Of a DNA stretch of 5,763 nucleotides, positions 1-4,986 are shown in pieces. Below the pieces are notes generated by a model that was not told where the DNA came from, did not search any database, and saw nothing but the letters and a program-made list of their open reading frames with translations. Made by a program: the position numbers and the translations under genes. Position 1 is the stretch's first letter. The number at the start of each line of letters is the position of its first letter. The stretch covers positions 1 to 5,763 of the forward strand of contig JAHENN010000078.1 of assembly GCA_018609665.1 (NCBI GenBank), given 5' to 3'. Source of the DNA: Haloarculaceae archaeon. Its GTDB lineage: Archaea > Halobacteriota > Halobacteria > Halobacteriales > Haloarculaceae.

Positions 1-64
1 GCTGGCGTGAGATGGCCGGCCGTACCCATCCAGCCACAGCCGTCACCCGGAGGAATCCCGGGCC

Positions 65-77
65 GAAAATCGTTTTC
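65..77. repeat. Short A/T inverted repeat
   Basis: GAAAA (65-69) and TTTTC (73-77) are perfect inverted arms around a 3-base centre, TCG. In a GC-rich context a 13-base A/T-centred palindrome stands out. It could be an operator half-site pair, part of a promoter, or a weak terminator. The sequence alone does not decide between these. Confidence 0.3.
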
Positions 78-91
78 CACCGGGCTGGCAT

Positions 92-114
92 CCGCGCGAG
101 CGGAGCGAGCGCGG
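92..114. repeat. Intergenic hairpin repeat, copy 1
   Basis: Arms CCGCGC (92-97) and GCGCGG (109-114) are perfectly complementary and enclose an 11-base loop, GAGCGGAGCGA. The core at 94-112 matches copy 2 (193-211) at 18 of 19 positions. The outer two base pairs differ but remain paired in each copy: CC/GG here, GG/CC in copy 2. The loop and inner stem form a repetitive GAGCGRAGCGAG motif. Function is unknown; a structured RNA or DNA repeat common in haloarchaeal intergenic DNA is possible. Confidence 0.5.
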
Positions 115-153
115 TTCGCGGCGGCGAGGTCGGAGGCTGAGTCGCCGGGAAGG

Positions 154-170
154 TTTTTCCCCACGTTTTT
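154..170 (+). terminator. Paired T5 tracts, possible plus-strand terminator
   Basis: Two runs of five T (154-158 and 166-170) lie 7 bases apart. Archaeal RNA polymerase terminates at oligo-T runs without needing a strong hairpin, so a plus-strand transcript entering from the left could end here. No plus-strand gene is visible upstream in the window. On the other strand the same bases are A-runs and could belong to a promoter. The call is tentative. Confidence 0.25.
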
Positions 171-190
171 GCGACCGAGTGGTGCCCGCA

Positions 191-213
191 GGGCGCGAGC
201 GAAGCGAGCGCCC
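191..213. repeat. Intergenic hairpin repeat, copy 2
   Basis: Arms GGGCGC (191-196) and GCGCCC (208-213) pair perfectly around the 11-base loop GAGCGAAGCGA. The core differs from copy 1 by a single G-to-A change in the loop. The core 195-209 is also a mirror repeat, reading the same backwards on one strand. The copy lies about 30 bases past the end of the NAD kinase family gene, so it would sit in that gene's 3' transcript region if termination occurs beyond 232. Confidence 0.5.
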
Positions 214-231
214 GAGGACACCCGAGGGAGT

Positions 232-236
232 AAAAA
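232..236 (-). terminator. Oligo-T terminator of the NAD kinase family gene
   Basis: On the minus strand a run of five T starts 6 bases after the TGA stop of the 243-1310 gene. Oligo-T immediately after a stop codon is the usual intrinsic termination signal in archaea. No other T-run this close to the stop is visible. Confidence 0.5.
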
Positions 237-242
237 GTGGGC

Positions 243-1310
243 TCAGACAACCTTCAGCAGCCGGCGCTCGAACTTGCCGACGCGGACGCGCTGCCAGCCA
301 CGCAACTCCTCGTCGAGGTCGGGGTCGCCGGTGTCGACCCGCAGGACGCCGATGTCGTCGAGCTTCTGCTTCGAGGCGACGACCTCGACGTCCGAGCGGC
401 GGATGACCGCCGGCGAGATCTGGTCGTTGCCGCGGCCGAAGACGAACCCCTGGCCGCCGATGGGCGAGACGACGATCCGGTTGTCGTCGCCGAGGGCGTC
501 GAGGATCTCGTCGGCGGCGGCGTCGGCGACCAGTACCTCGCCGTCCCGCCAGACGTCGACCCCCAGCGGCGAGCCGTCGAAGCCGAGTTCGGTCTTGACC
601 GCGTCGACCGTCGAGCCGGGCCCGAGGACGTAGGTGGCGTCGTCGGCGCGGGCGTCGGCGGCGACGGCCGCCGCCAGCGCCTCGACGGTGCCGCCGCCGA
701 TCTGCTTCGAGGACTGCACCTCCTCGCCGACCGGCACCTCCGCCACCGCCTTCAGTTCCGTGGTGACGTCGCCGCCGCGGTAGGCGTCCTCGTCGATGTC
801 GTTGACCTCTCGGCGCTCGGTGCGGTCGAAGCCGGCGGCGATGCGGCCGGCGGCCCGCGGCGTCACCGCGAACACCGACGAGTAGACCTTCACGCCGCCG
901 GGGACGCCGAGTACGGGGACGTCGGCGTCCAGCTCGTCGAGCGTCTCGGCGACGTCAACGGCGGTGCCGTCGCCGCCGACGAACAACAGCAGGTCGACGC
1001 CGGCGTCGACCAGCCCCCGGACCGCCTCGCGGGTGTCGGCGGCCGTCGTCTCCTCGCCGTCGGGACGGCCGACGACGGTCGGCGAGAAGCCGGCGGCGAC
1101 GGCCTCCTCCTCGCCCATTGCGCCGCCGTAGGTGTACAGCTCGACCGTCCCCCGCTCGCGGAGGTGCTCCAGTGCCTCGCGGGCGCGGGCGGGCGACCGC
1201 GGCTCCGCGCCGCGGCGGCGGGCCTCCTCGACCTTGTTGTCGGTGCCCTTCAGCCCGACGCGGCCGCCCATGCCGGCGATGGGATTGACGACGAGCCCGA
1301 TGCGTCGCAT
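243..1310 (-). CDS. ATP-NAD kinase family protein
   Basis: This 355-residue protein belongs to the diacylglycerol kinase/NAD kinase fold, apparently the COG3199 branch of ATP-NAD kinase-like proteins. The N-terminus has the family NPxAG motif (residues 9-13), followed by GGRVGLKGTDN. The nucleotide-phosphate-binding GGDGT signature is at 112-116, and the GVPGGVKVYSSVFA segment at 135-148 occupies the position of the next conserved loop. A C-terminal GRGNDQISP stretch (292-300) is also typical of this branch. The expected role is ATP-dependent phosphorylation of NAD to NADP in the cytosol, but COG3199 members are poorly characterised and the true substrate may differ. The ATG at 1308-1310 places the NPxAG motif nine residues from the start, as in relatives. 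No Shine-Dalgarno is visible, and a TATA-like element lies about 25 bases upstream, suggesting a leaderless mRNA. Family membership is firm; the substrate is not. Confidence 0.9.
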   Translation of the reverse strand: MRRIGLVVNPIAGMGGRVGLKGTDNKVEEARRRGAEPRSPARAREALEHLRERGTVELYTYGGAMGEEEAVAAGFSPTVVGRPDGEETTAADTREAVRGLVDAGVDLLLFVGGDGTAVDVAETLDELDADVPVLGVPGGVKVYSSVFAVTPRAAGRIAAGFDRTERREVNDIDEDAYRGGDVTTELKAVAEVPVGEEVQSSKQIGGGTVEALAAAVAADARADDATYVLGPGSTVDAVKTELGFDGSPLGVDVWRDGEVLVADAAADEILDALGDDNRIVVSPIGGQGFVFGRGNDQISPAVIRRSDVEVVASKQKLDDIGVLRVDTGDPDLDEELRGWQRVRVGKFERRLLKVV

Positions 1311-1333
1311 ACCGGCACGCGGGTCGCCGCCGG

Positions 1334-1338
1334 CAAAA
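1334..1338 (-). promoter_or_regulatory. TATA-like element for the NAD kinase family gene
   Basis: Minus-strand TTTTG lies 24-28 bases upstream of the ATG in an otherwise GC-rich 92-base divergent region. The distance fits a haloarchaeal TATA box driving a leaderless transcript. It is the only T-rich patch in this gap on that strand. Confidence 0.45.
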
Positions 1339-1374
1339 GCGGCGCGGTCGGGCCGGCGGCGGGAACGGAACGGA

Positions 1375-1380
1375 TTAGTA
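1375..1380 (+). promoter_or_regulatory. TATA-like element for the 37-residue membrane protein
   Basis: TTAGTA lies 23-28 bases before the ATG at 1403 and follows a purine-rich stretch (1361-1373) that could act as a BRE. Position and composition fit a leaderless haloarchaeal promoter. This supports the short downstream frame being expressed. Confidence 0.4.
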
Positions 1381-1402
1381 CGCGGCCGACGCTACGGCCG
1401 GT

Positions 1403-1516
1403 ATGGTTCCGCTGCAGGAGGGCGTCCGGACGGGCATCGTCGACGCCTCCGGGTGGGTCGTGCTGCTCTCGGGGCTGGCCATCGTCGTCGGCTGGATGTG
1501 GTACCTCTACCGGTAG
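1403..1516 (+). CDS. Small single-span membrane protein, 37 residues
   Basis: The ATG-started frame encodes 37 residues and ends in TAG. A short hydrophilic N-terminus (MVPLQEGVRTGIVDAS) is followed by a hydrophobic segment from about residue 17 to 35 (GWVVLLSGLAIVVGWMWY), then LYR. This is one membrane helix with aromatic residues at its end and almost no tail. A TATA-like element lies at the leaderless distance upstream. The frame fills exactly the space between the kinase promoter region and the stop codon of the CinA-like gene, sharing no base with the latter. I believe similar tiny proteins occur in other haloarchaea, but I cannot confirm that here. Function is unknown. Membrane location is a confident reading if the frame is translated; the alternative is a chance frame in GC-rich DNA. 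Confidence 0.7.
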   Translation: MVPLQEGVRTGIVDASGWVVLLSGLAIVVGWMWYLYR

Positions 1517-2200
1517 CTACGCCTCCTCGACGTTGTCCCGCAGCCACGAGACCGCCGCCTCTAGCTCCGCCTCGTCGGGCGTCTGAATCTTCACCCGCAC
1601 CGCGTCGCCGGGGTAGCAGCCGACGGTCACGTCGAAGCGCTCCCGCAGCTCCTCGAGCCGGTCCAGCAGGGCGCTTTCCGGCTCGTCGGCGGCGACGACG
1701 CCGACGTACTCCTGCTGGCCCTCGAACTCGTCGACGACCGTCTCGAACATCGCCTCCATCTCCTCGGGGACGCCCGGCAGGACGTAGACGTTCTCGACGA
1801 CACAGCCCGGCGCGACGCCCTCGACGTTGTGCAGCGGGCGCGCGCCCTCGGGGATCTCGGCCGTTCCGGCGGCGAGGTCCGACCGGGCGTAGCCCTCCTC
1901 GGCGAGCCGCTCGCGGACCGCCTCGGCGGGCTCCAGCGGCCGGCCGACGGCGGCGGCGACGCCCGACATCGTCACGTCGTCGTGGGTGGGGCCGAGCCCC
2001 CCCGTCACGACGACGGCGTCGTAGTCGGCGCGGTGTTCGTTGACCGTGCTGGCGATGTCGGCGACCCGGTCGGGGACGACGACGGCCCGCTCGACGTCGA
2101 CCCCGCGGTCGGTCAGTCGTCGGCCGAGCCACGCCGCGTTCGTGTTGACGGTGTCGCCGGCGAGCAGTTCGTCGCCGACGCACACCAGGGCAGCGTCCAT
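1517..2200 (-). CDS. CinA N-domain / molybdopterin-binding fold protein
   Basis: This 227-residue protein has the MoCF (MoaB/MogA-like) fold of the COG1058 CinA N-terminal family. It starts with the GDELLAGDTVNTN motif (9-21), followed by the TGGLGPTHDD loop (66-75) and the LPGVPEEM motif (141-148), all hallmarks of this group. The C-terminal 60 residues (about 165-227) resemble the small alpha/beta extension of CinA proteins. The bacterial nicotinamide-nucleotide deamidase domain is absent, as in most archaeal members. In bacterial relatives the N-domain hydrolyses ADP-ribose; some archaeal members are annotated only as molybdopterin-binding. The ATG at 2198-2200 puts the first motif at residue 9 as expected, and a TTTA box lies 26-29 bases upstream. 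Its stop codon is directly adjacent to that of the convergent small gene. Family is firm; activity is inferred. Confidence 0.9.
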   Translation of the reverse strand: MDAALVCVGDELLAGDTVNTNAAWLGRRLTDRGVDVERAVVVPDRVADIASTVNEHRADYDAVVVTGGLGPTHDDVTMSGVAAAVGRPLEPAEAVRERLAEEGYARSDLAAGTAEIPEGARPLHNVEGVAPGCVVENVYVLPGVPEEMEAMFETVVDEFEGQQEYVGVVAADEPESALLDRLEELRERFDVTVGCYPGDAVRVKIQTPDEAELEAAVSWLRDNVEEA

Positions 2201-2223
2201 GTCACGACGTGAGGCTCTCGGGG

Positions 2224-2230
2224 CCTAAAG
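2224..2230 (-). promoter_or_regulatory. TATA-like element for the CinA-like gene
   Basis: Minus-strand CTTTAGG places TTTA 26-29 bases upstream of the start codon, the position expected for a TATA box of a leaderless haloarchaeal transcript. It lies in the 64-base gap after the DUF5803-like gene, so the CinA-like gene probably has its own promoter rather than depending on the tfe unit. Confidence 0.5.
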
Positions 2231-2264
2231 CGCACGGCTCGCGGCCGGGCGGTGCCGCCGGAGT

Positions 2265-3104
2265 TCAACCCATCCCGGGCGGCGGGTCCCGGCCGTCGTC
2301 CTCGTAGTCGACGTCCAGCCCCTCGGCCTGGCGGCGGCGTCTGGCCCGTCGGAGCTGCAGGTAGTAGTAGCCGGCGCCGGCGAGCCCGACGACGATGCCG
2401 AGGGCCGCGACCCCGCCGAACAGCAGCAGGTCGCGGTTCAGGTACCACCGGACGACCAGCACCGAGGTGTCGACCTCCTCCCAGAGGAGGTGGACGCGGC
2501 CGTCGACGACCCGGCGGTCGTCGTTGGACGGCCGCGTCTGTGACAGCAGCGGCAGCGCGGCGTCGGTGTCCGGCGGCAGCACCAGCTCGAAGCTGCCGTT
2601 GACCGGCGGCCGGATCGCCAGCTCCTTGCCGTCCTTGGGGGCGGTGAACGCGAGCTTCCCCGCCGCGTCGGGCAGCCCGACGACCGTGCGGTCGCCGGTC
2701 GTCTCGACGGTCAGGGCGTCGGTCGGCTCGGTCGTCCCGTTGGGGTAGACCCGCGTCGCCCCGCTGGCGTTGGCGTCCACGTACCGGAGGACCGTCCCGT
2801 TCGGGTAGCGCGACGCGTCGGCGTACCGGAACTGCAGGGCTTGCACCGCGAGCGGCTGCTCGACGGTCAGCGAGTCGGTGGTGTACAGCTCGACCGTCTC
2901 GCGGTCGGGGTCGGAGACCGTGTAGACCGCGGTGTAGTTGTTCTTGTTGACGGTGATGGAGGCGTCGCGGTCGGTGTCGAAGTCGTAGTCGGCGTCGGCC
3001 GAGAGGTCCTCGGGGCTGGCGGCGTCGTCGCCGAACGGCGTCGCACAGCCGGACAGCCCCAGCAGGACGGCGACGGCGACGGCGGCGAGGAGGCGGCGGT
3101 CCAT
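2265..3104 (-). CDS. DUF5803-like lipoprotein with C-terminal membrane span
   Basis: This is a 279-residue cell-surface protein. A signal peptide (MDRRLL followed by a hydrophobic stretch) ends in the lipobox LSGC with the lipidation cysteine at residue 20. An acidic, beta-rich outer domain spans roughly 25-222. It carries five N-X-S/T sequons, at residues 56, 102, 112, 122 and 169. One transmembrane helix (about 226-249) follows, then a basic stretch (LRRARRRRQ, 251-259) and a short acidic tail that should be cytosolic by the positive-inside rule. The protein is thus predicted to be held by a lipid at one end and a membrane helix at the other. It begins one base after the DUF2110-like stop (TGAGATG), so translation is likely coupled. 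I assign DUF5803 from memory of haloarchaeal proteins with this architecture next to tfe. Its function is unknown. Confidence 0.85.
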   Translation of the reverse strand: MDRRLLAAVAVAVLLGLSGCATPFGDDAASPEDLSADADYDFDTDRDASITVNKNNYTAVYTVSDPDRETVELYTTDSLTVEQPLAVQALQFRYADASRYPNGTVLRYVDANASGATRVYPNGTTEPTDALTVETTGDRTVVGLPDAAGKLAFTAPKDGKELAIRPPVNGSFELVLPPDTDAALPLLSQTRPSNDDRRVVDGRVHLLWEEVDTSVLVVRWYLNRDLLLFGGVAALGIVVGLAGAGYYYLQLRRARRRRQAEGLDVDYEDDGRDPPPGMG

Positions 3105-3105
3105 C

Positions 3106-3777
3106 TCAGGGGACGACCGCCAGCAGTTCCGACCGGAGGTGCGGGCCGATGTCGGCCAACAGCCCCGGCGCGTCCGTGCCCTCCCGGCAGACGATGCTCT
3201 GCTCCAGCAGGCCGAGCCGCTCGACGGTGACGATGTCGTCGGCGTGGCCGGCCCGGTTGACCGTCGCCCGGACCTCCGCCCGGGTGGCGCTGTTGACGTT
3301 CACGCGGTCGGTCCCCCGGGTCCAGTCGTAGAGCCGGTCCCGCTCGGCGTCGGCCAGCCGCGGCGGCCCATCGTCGGGGTCGCGGAACCGCAACGGCAGG
3401 TGCTGGACGAGCCCGAACCGCGTCCGGACCTGTGCGGGCGTCCCCCGTCCCAGCCCGAGTTCGTCGGCCGGCACCCGCACCGGCTCGCCGGCGTCGAGGG
3501 TGATGCCGTCGTCGTCCCACGATTCGAGAGTGCCGACGTGGGTCGCGTCGGCCTCCCGCTGGGGCGTGACCGCGCCCCACTCCTCGGCCAGCAGATTGCG
3601 GGCGACGGGTGCGTCCGTGCCGGTGACGGTGACGGAGGGAAAGTCGTCGTCGCGGAGCCCGACGGTGAAGTCGGCGTCCAGGGCGGCGAGGTCGTTGTCG
3701 ACCAGCGACTCCAGGGAGTCCAGCGCCCGGTCGCGGGCCTCGCCGTCGACGTACACCTTCGTTGCCAGGACGACCAT
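3106..3777 (-). CDS. DUF2110 family protein
   Basis: This 223-residue soluble acidic protein has no signal peptide or membrane span. I recognise it as DUF2110, an archaeal family of unknown function often found beside tfe. The N-terminal half (MVVLATKVYVDGEARDRALD onward) looks like an alpha/beta domain. The middle contains FGLVQHLPLRF (121-131). The C-terminal region, about 155-200, with VNVNSATRAEVRATVNRAGH and a following helix, looks like a helix-hairpin-helix-type or small nucleic-acid-binding element, but that is an inference. The frame is open further upstream. I chose the ATG at 3775-3777 because it overlaps the tfe stop by one base (TGATG) and has GGAGG four bases before that ATG. 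An upstream start would overlap tfe substantially. Co-translation with tfe suggests a role near transcription or RNA. Confidence 0.85.
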   Translation of the reverse strand: MVVLATKVYVDGEARDRALDSLESLVDNDLAALDADFTVGLRDDDFPSVTVTGTDAPVARNLLAEEWGAVTPQREADATHVGTLESWDDDGITLDAGEPVRVPADELGLGRGTPAQVRTRFGLVQHLPLRFRDPDDGPPRLADAERDRLYDWTRGTDRVNVNSATRAEVRATVNRAGHADDIVTVERLGLLEQSIVCREGTDAPGLLADIGPHLRSELLAVVP

Positions 3778-4310
3778 CAGGCCTCCACGGGCTCGGCGTC
3801 GACGTGCAGTTCTCCGCGCAGCTCCGCGATGCGCTCGTCCATCGCGTCGACGAGCCGCTGGTTGTCCATCGTCTCCAACTGGGCGCCGCAGTCGGGACAC
3901 TCGAAGCCGAACTCCATGGCCTCGCCGAACTCGAACCGGAGCTGACACTGCCCGCAGAGGTAGAACTCGTTGTCCTGCTCGTAGTCGCGGCGCCGTTCGA
4001 GCGCCTCCAGCAGCCGGTGCATCTCCTCCTCCAGCTGCTCGGGGATGTTCTCGTACTGGAAGGTCCACAGGTAGGTGAGCCAGCCGGAGTCCTCGTCCCG
4101 CAGCCGGCGGTAGGAGGCGAGGTCGTTCTCGTAGAGGATGAACAGCGCCCGGCGGACGTCGTTGAGCTCGAGGCCGAGCTCCTCGGCCAGCTCCTCGTCG
4201 GTCACCTCGCCGTCCGGCGGTGCGGCCGCGACGGGCATCCCCGTCGGCCCGACCAGCTCGTGGAGGTACTTCTGGATCACCGGGTCGTTCAGCAGGTCCT
4301 CAAAAGCCAT
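3777..4310 (-). CDS. tfe: Transcription initiation factor E, alpha subunit
   Basis: This 177-residue protein is the archaeal homologue of the TFIIE alpha subunit. It joins the preinitiation complex with TBP, TFB and RNA polymerase, and helps open the promoter and stabilise the clamp. The N-terminal winged helix covers about residues 1-85, including VTDEELAEELGLELNDVRRAL (recognition region, 36-56) and the wing YRRLRDEDSGWLTYLW. A helical linker with an acidic/basic coiled segment (about 88-112) leads to a zinc ribbon with cysteines at 119, 122, 138 and 141 (CGQC and CPDC). A C-terminal helix follows (about 148-167). Length and domain order match haloarchaeal TFE. The start at 4308-4310 gives the conserved MAFEDLLNDP beginning, and a TATA-like TTAAA lies 27-31 bases upstream. 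It is the first gene of a tightly packed three-gene unit. Confidence 0.97.
   Translation of the reverse strand: MAFEDLLNDPVIQKYLHELVGPTGMPVAAAPPDGEVTDEELAEELGLELNDVRRALFILYENDLASYRRLRDEDSGWLTYLWTFQYENIPEQLEEEMHRLLEALERRRDYEQDNEFYLCGQCQLRFEFGEAMEFGFECPDCGAQLETMDNQRLVDAMDERIAELRGELHVDAEPVEA
3782..3786 (-). promoter_or_regulatory. Shine-Dalgarno site of the DUF2110-like gene
   Basis: Minus-strand GGAGG lies inside the last codons of tfe, four bases before the ATG of the next gene. It is complementary to the anti-SD at the archaeal 16S rRNA 3' end. It fixes the DUF2110-like start and suggests internal ribosome entry or reinitiation at the TGATG overlap. The first genes in the window lack such a site. 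Confidence 0.6.
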
Positions 4311-4336
4311 TACTCGACTATCCGCCGCGGAGTTCC

Positions 4337-4341
4337 TTTAA
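4337..4341 (-). promoter_or_regulatory. TATA-like element for tfe
   Basis: Minus-strand TTAAA sits 27-31 bases upstream of the tfe ATG in a 53-base gap after trm56. The spacing fits a leaderless transcript starting at or just before the ATG. The purine-rich bases just upstream (GAGCGGAGCG) could serve as a BRE and also belong to a partial copy of the intergenic repeat. Confidence 0.5.
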
Positions 4342-4354
4342 CGCTCCGCTCGCG
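4342..4354 (-). repeat. Partial third copy of the intergenic repeat
   Basis: On the minus strand the 13 bases CGCGAGCGGAGCG match positions 95-107 of copy 1 exactly. The match ends where the tfe TATA-like element begins, so the closing arm is missing. With the other two copies, every occurrence I found lies between genes. Chance matching in GC-rich DNA remains possible for a 13-base word. Confidence 0.35.
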
Positions 4355-4363
4355 GCCGCGGCG

Positions 4364-4903
4364 TCACTCGTCGACGGACTCGACGAGCTTGCCGGTTTCC
4401 TTCGGGACGACCCGGTGGGAAGCGTCGGCCCACTCCCGGTCCAGCTCCCGGCCTTCGAAGAGCCGGTCGAGGAACACCGCCAGCCCCGCGACCTCCGAGT
4501 GCGGCTGGTTCGTCACGCCGACGTTGAAGTCGGCCCGCTCGTAGACGTCGAACGGGACCTTCTCGGAGCCGACGACGGCCAGCAGCGGCGCCTCGTCGTG
4601 GGCCGCCCGGACCTCGCCCTCGATTTCCTGGACCGGCAGCCCGTACATCGTCAGGTGGACGACGACTCCGTCCCACTCCCGCAGGAACGCGCGGCGGCCG
4701 TCGACGGTCTCGACGGCGAAGGGGCCGCCGAAGCGGTCGACCACCCCCTCGACGGTCGCCTTCGGCTCGGAGGCGGCGCCGGCGATGACGACCCGGTCGG
4801 CGCCGAGCGCCCGCGCCGTCAGCCCGACGTGGGTGGTCATCCGCTCGTCGCGGCCCGGCCGGTGGCCGAGCCGGAGGACGACCACCTCGTTGGTGTCCTG
4901 CAT
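4364..4903 (-). CDS. trm56: tRNA (cytidine(56)-2'-O)-methyltransferase
   Basis: This 179-residue SPOUT-class methyltransferase (archaeal aTrm56 family) methylates the 2'-O of C56 in the T-loop of tRNAs, using S-adenosylmethionine. The diagnostic N-terminal block runs LRLGHRPGRDERMTTHVGL (10-28). Next come VVHLTMYG (81-88), VGSEKVP (111-117) and NQPHSEVAGLAVFLDRL (132-148). The last two contribute to the trefoil knot that binds the methyl donor. Length and motif spacing fit the minimal family form without a C-terminal extension. The ATG at 4901-4903 places the first motif at residue 10. It lies 53 bases upstream of tfe on the same strand; no oligo-T terminator lies between them, so read-through into tfe is plausible. 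No strong promoter is visible upstream, only a weak TAAC-containing patch near 4927-4930. Confidence 0.96.
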   Translation of the reverse strand: MQDTNEVVVLRLGHRPGRDERMTTHVGLTARALGADRVVIAGAASEPKATVEGVVDRFGGPFAVETVDGRRAFLREWDGVVVHLTMYGLPVQEIEGEVRAAHDEAPLLAVVGSEKVPFDVYERADFNVGVTNQPHSEVAGLAVFLDRLFEGRELDREWADASHRVVPKETGKLVESVDE

Positions 4904-4986
4904 GGCCGGCCCTTTCCGCGGCGCGCGTTAGGGGGTTTCGGTGCCCAGCCGTAACGACCAAGCACGGGCCGTCCGCAGGGCCGGTG
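4904..4986. promoter_or_regulatory. Divergent promoter region, trm56 / epimerase
   Basis: This 83-base gap separates two divergent genes and must hold both promoters. The candidates are weak: TAAC on the minus strand (about 4927-4930, roughly 25 bases before trm56) and TAACGA on the plus strand (4952-4957, 30-35 bases before the epimerase). A GGCCGGCC palindrome occupies 4904-4911 directly before trm56. The epimerase ATG is preceded by GGTG, too close to act as a clear ribosome site. Confidence 0.35.

Larger units (their letters stand above)
1..242. other. Intergenic region with hairpin repeats and oligo-T/A tracts
   Basis: I find no credible gene in this stretch between the left edge and the stop codon of the NAD kinase family gene. 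It is poorer in GC locally than the genes and contains several short A or T runs (66-69, 73-76, 154-158, 166-170, 232-236). It also holds two copies of a hairpin-forming repeat (92-114 and 191-213). Reading frames are open across it, but their translations are Arg/Ser/Pro-rich, as expected from chance translation of GC-rich DNA, and resemble no family. It probably holds the 3' end region of the minus-strand kinase gene and regulatory DNA of a gene to the left. Confidence 0.6.

Noticed and set aside
1..91. Possible minus-strand gene start (ATG at 89-91 or 26-28) continuing past the left edge
   Set aside because: The frames stay open to the edge, but at most 30 codons are visible, with no family resemblance and no convincing promoter at the right distance. 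This is insufficient to call.
92..213. CRISPR array
   Set aside because: There are only two hairpin repeats here, with a spacing of about 99 bases, no further regular units and no cas genes.
237..1586. Long plus-strand open frame (449 codons) antisense to the NAD kinase family gene
   Set aside because: It mirrors a gene with recognisable kinase motifs. Its translation is a low-complexity Asp/Gly/Val/Ala-rich sequence without family resemblance, as expected from the antisense of GC-rich, stop-poor DNA.
1392..2183. Minus-strand 263-codon frame overlapping the CinA-like gene
   Set aside because: It is Arg/Gly-rich low-complexity translation in a different frame from the gene carrying the conserved CinA motifs.
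3778..4068. Upstream extension of the DUF2110-like frame inside tfe
   Set aside because: The extension is Arg/Ala-rich out-of-frame translation of tfe. The ATG at 3775-3777 with GGAGG and a TGATG overlap is a much better start.
3782..4310. TFE beta subunit or another zinc-ribbon factor instead of TFE alpha
   Set aside because: The N-terminal winged helix plus CxxC...CxxC zinc ribbon order and the length match TFE alpha. The beta subunit lacks this arrangement.
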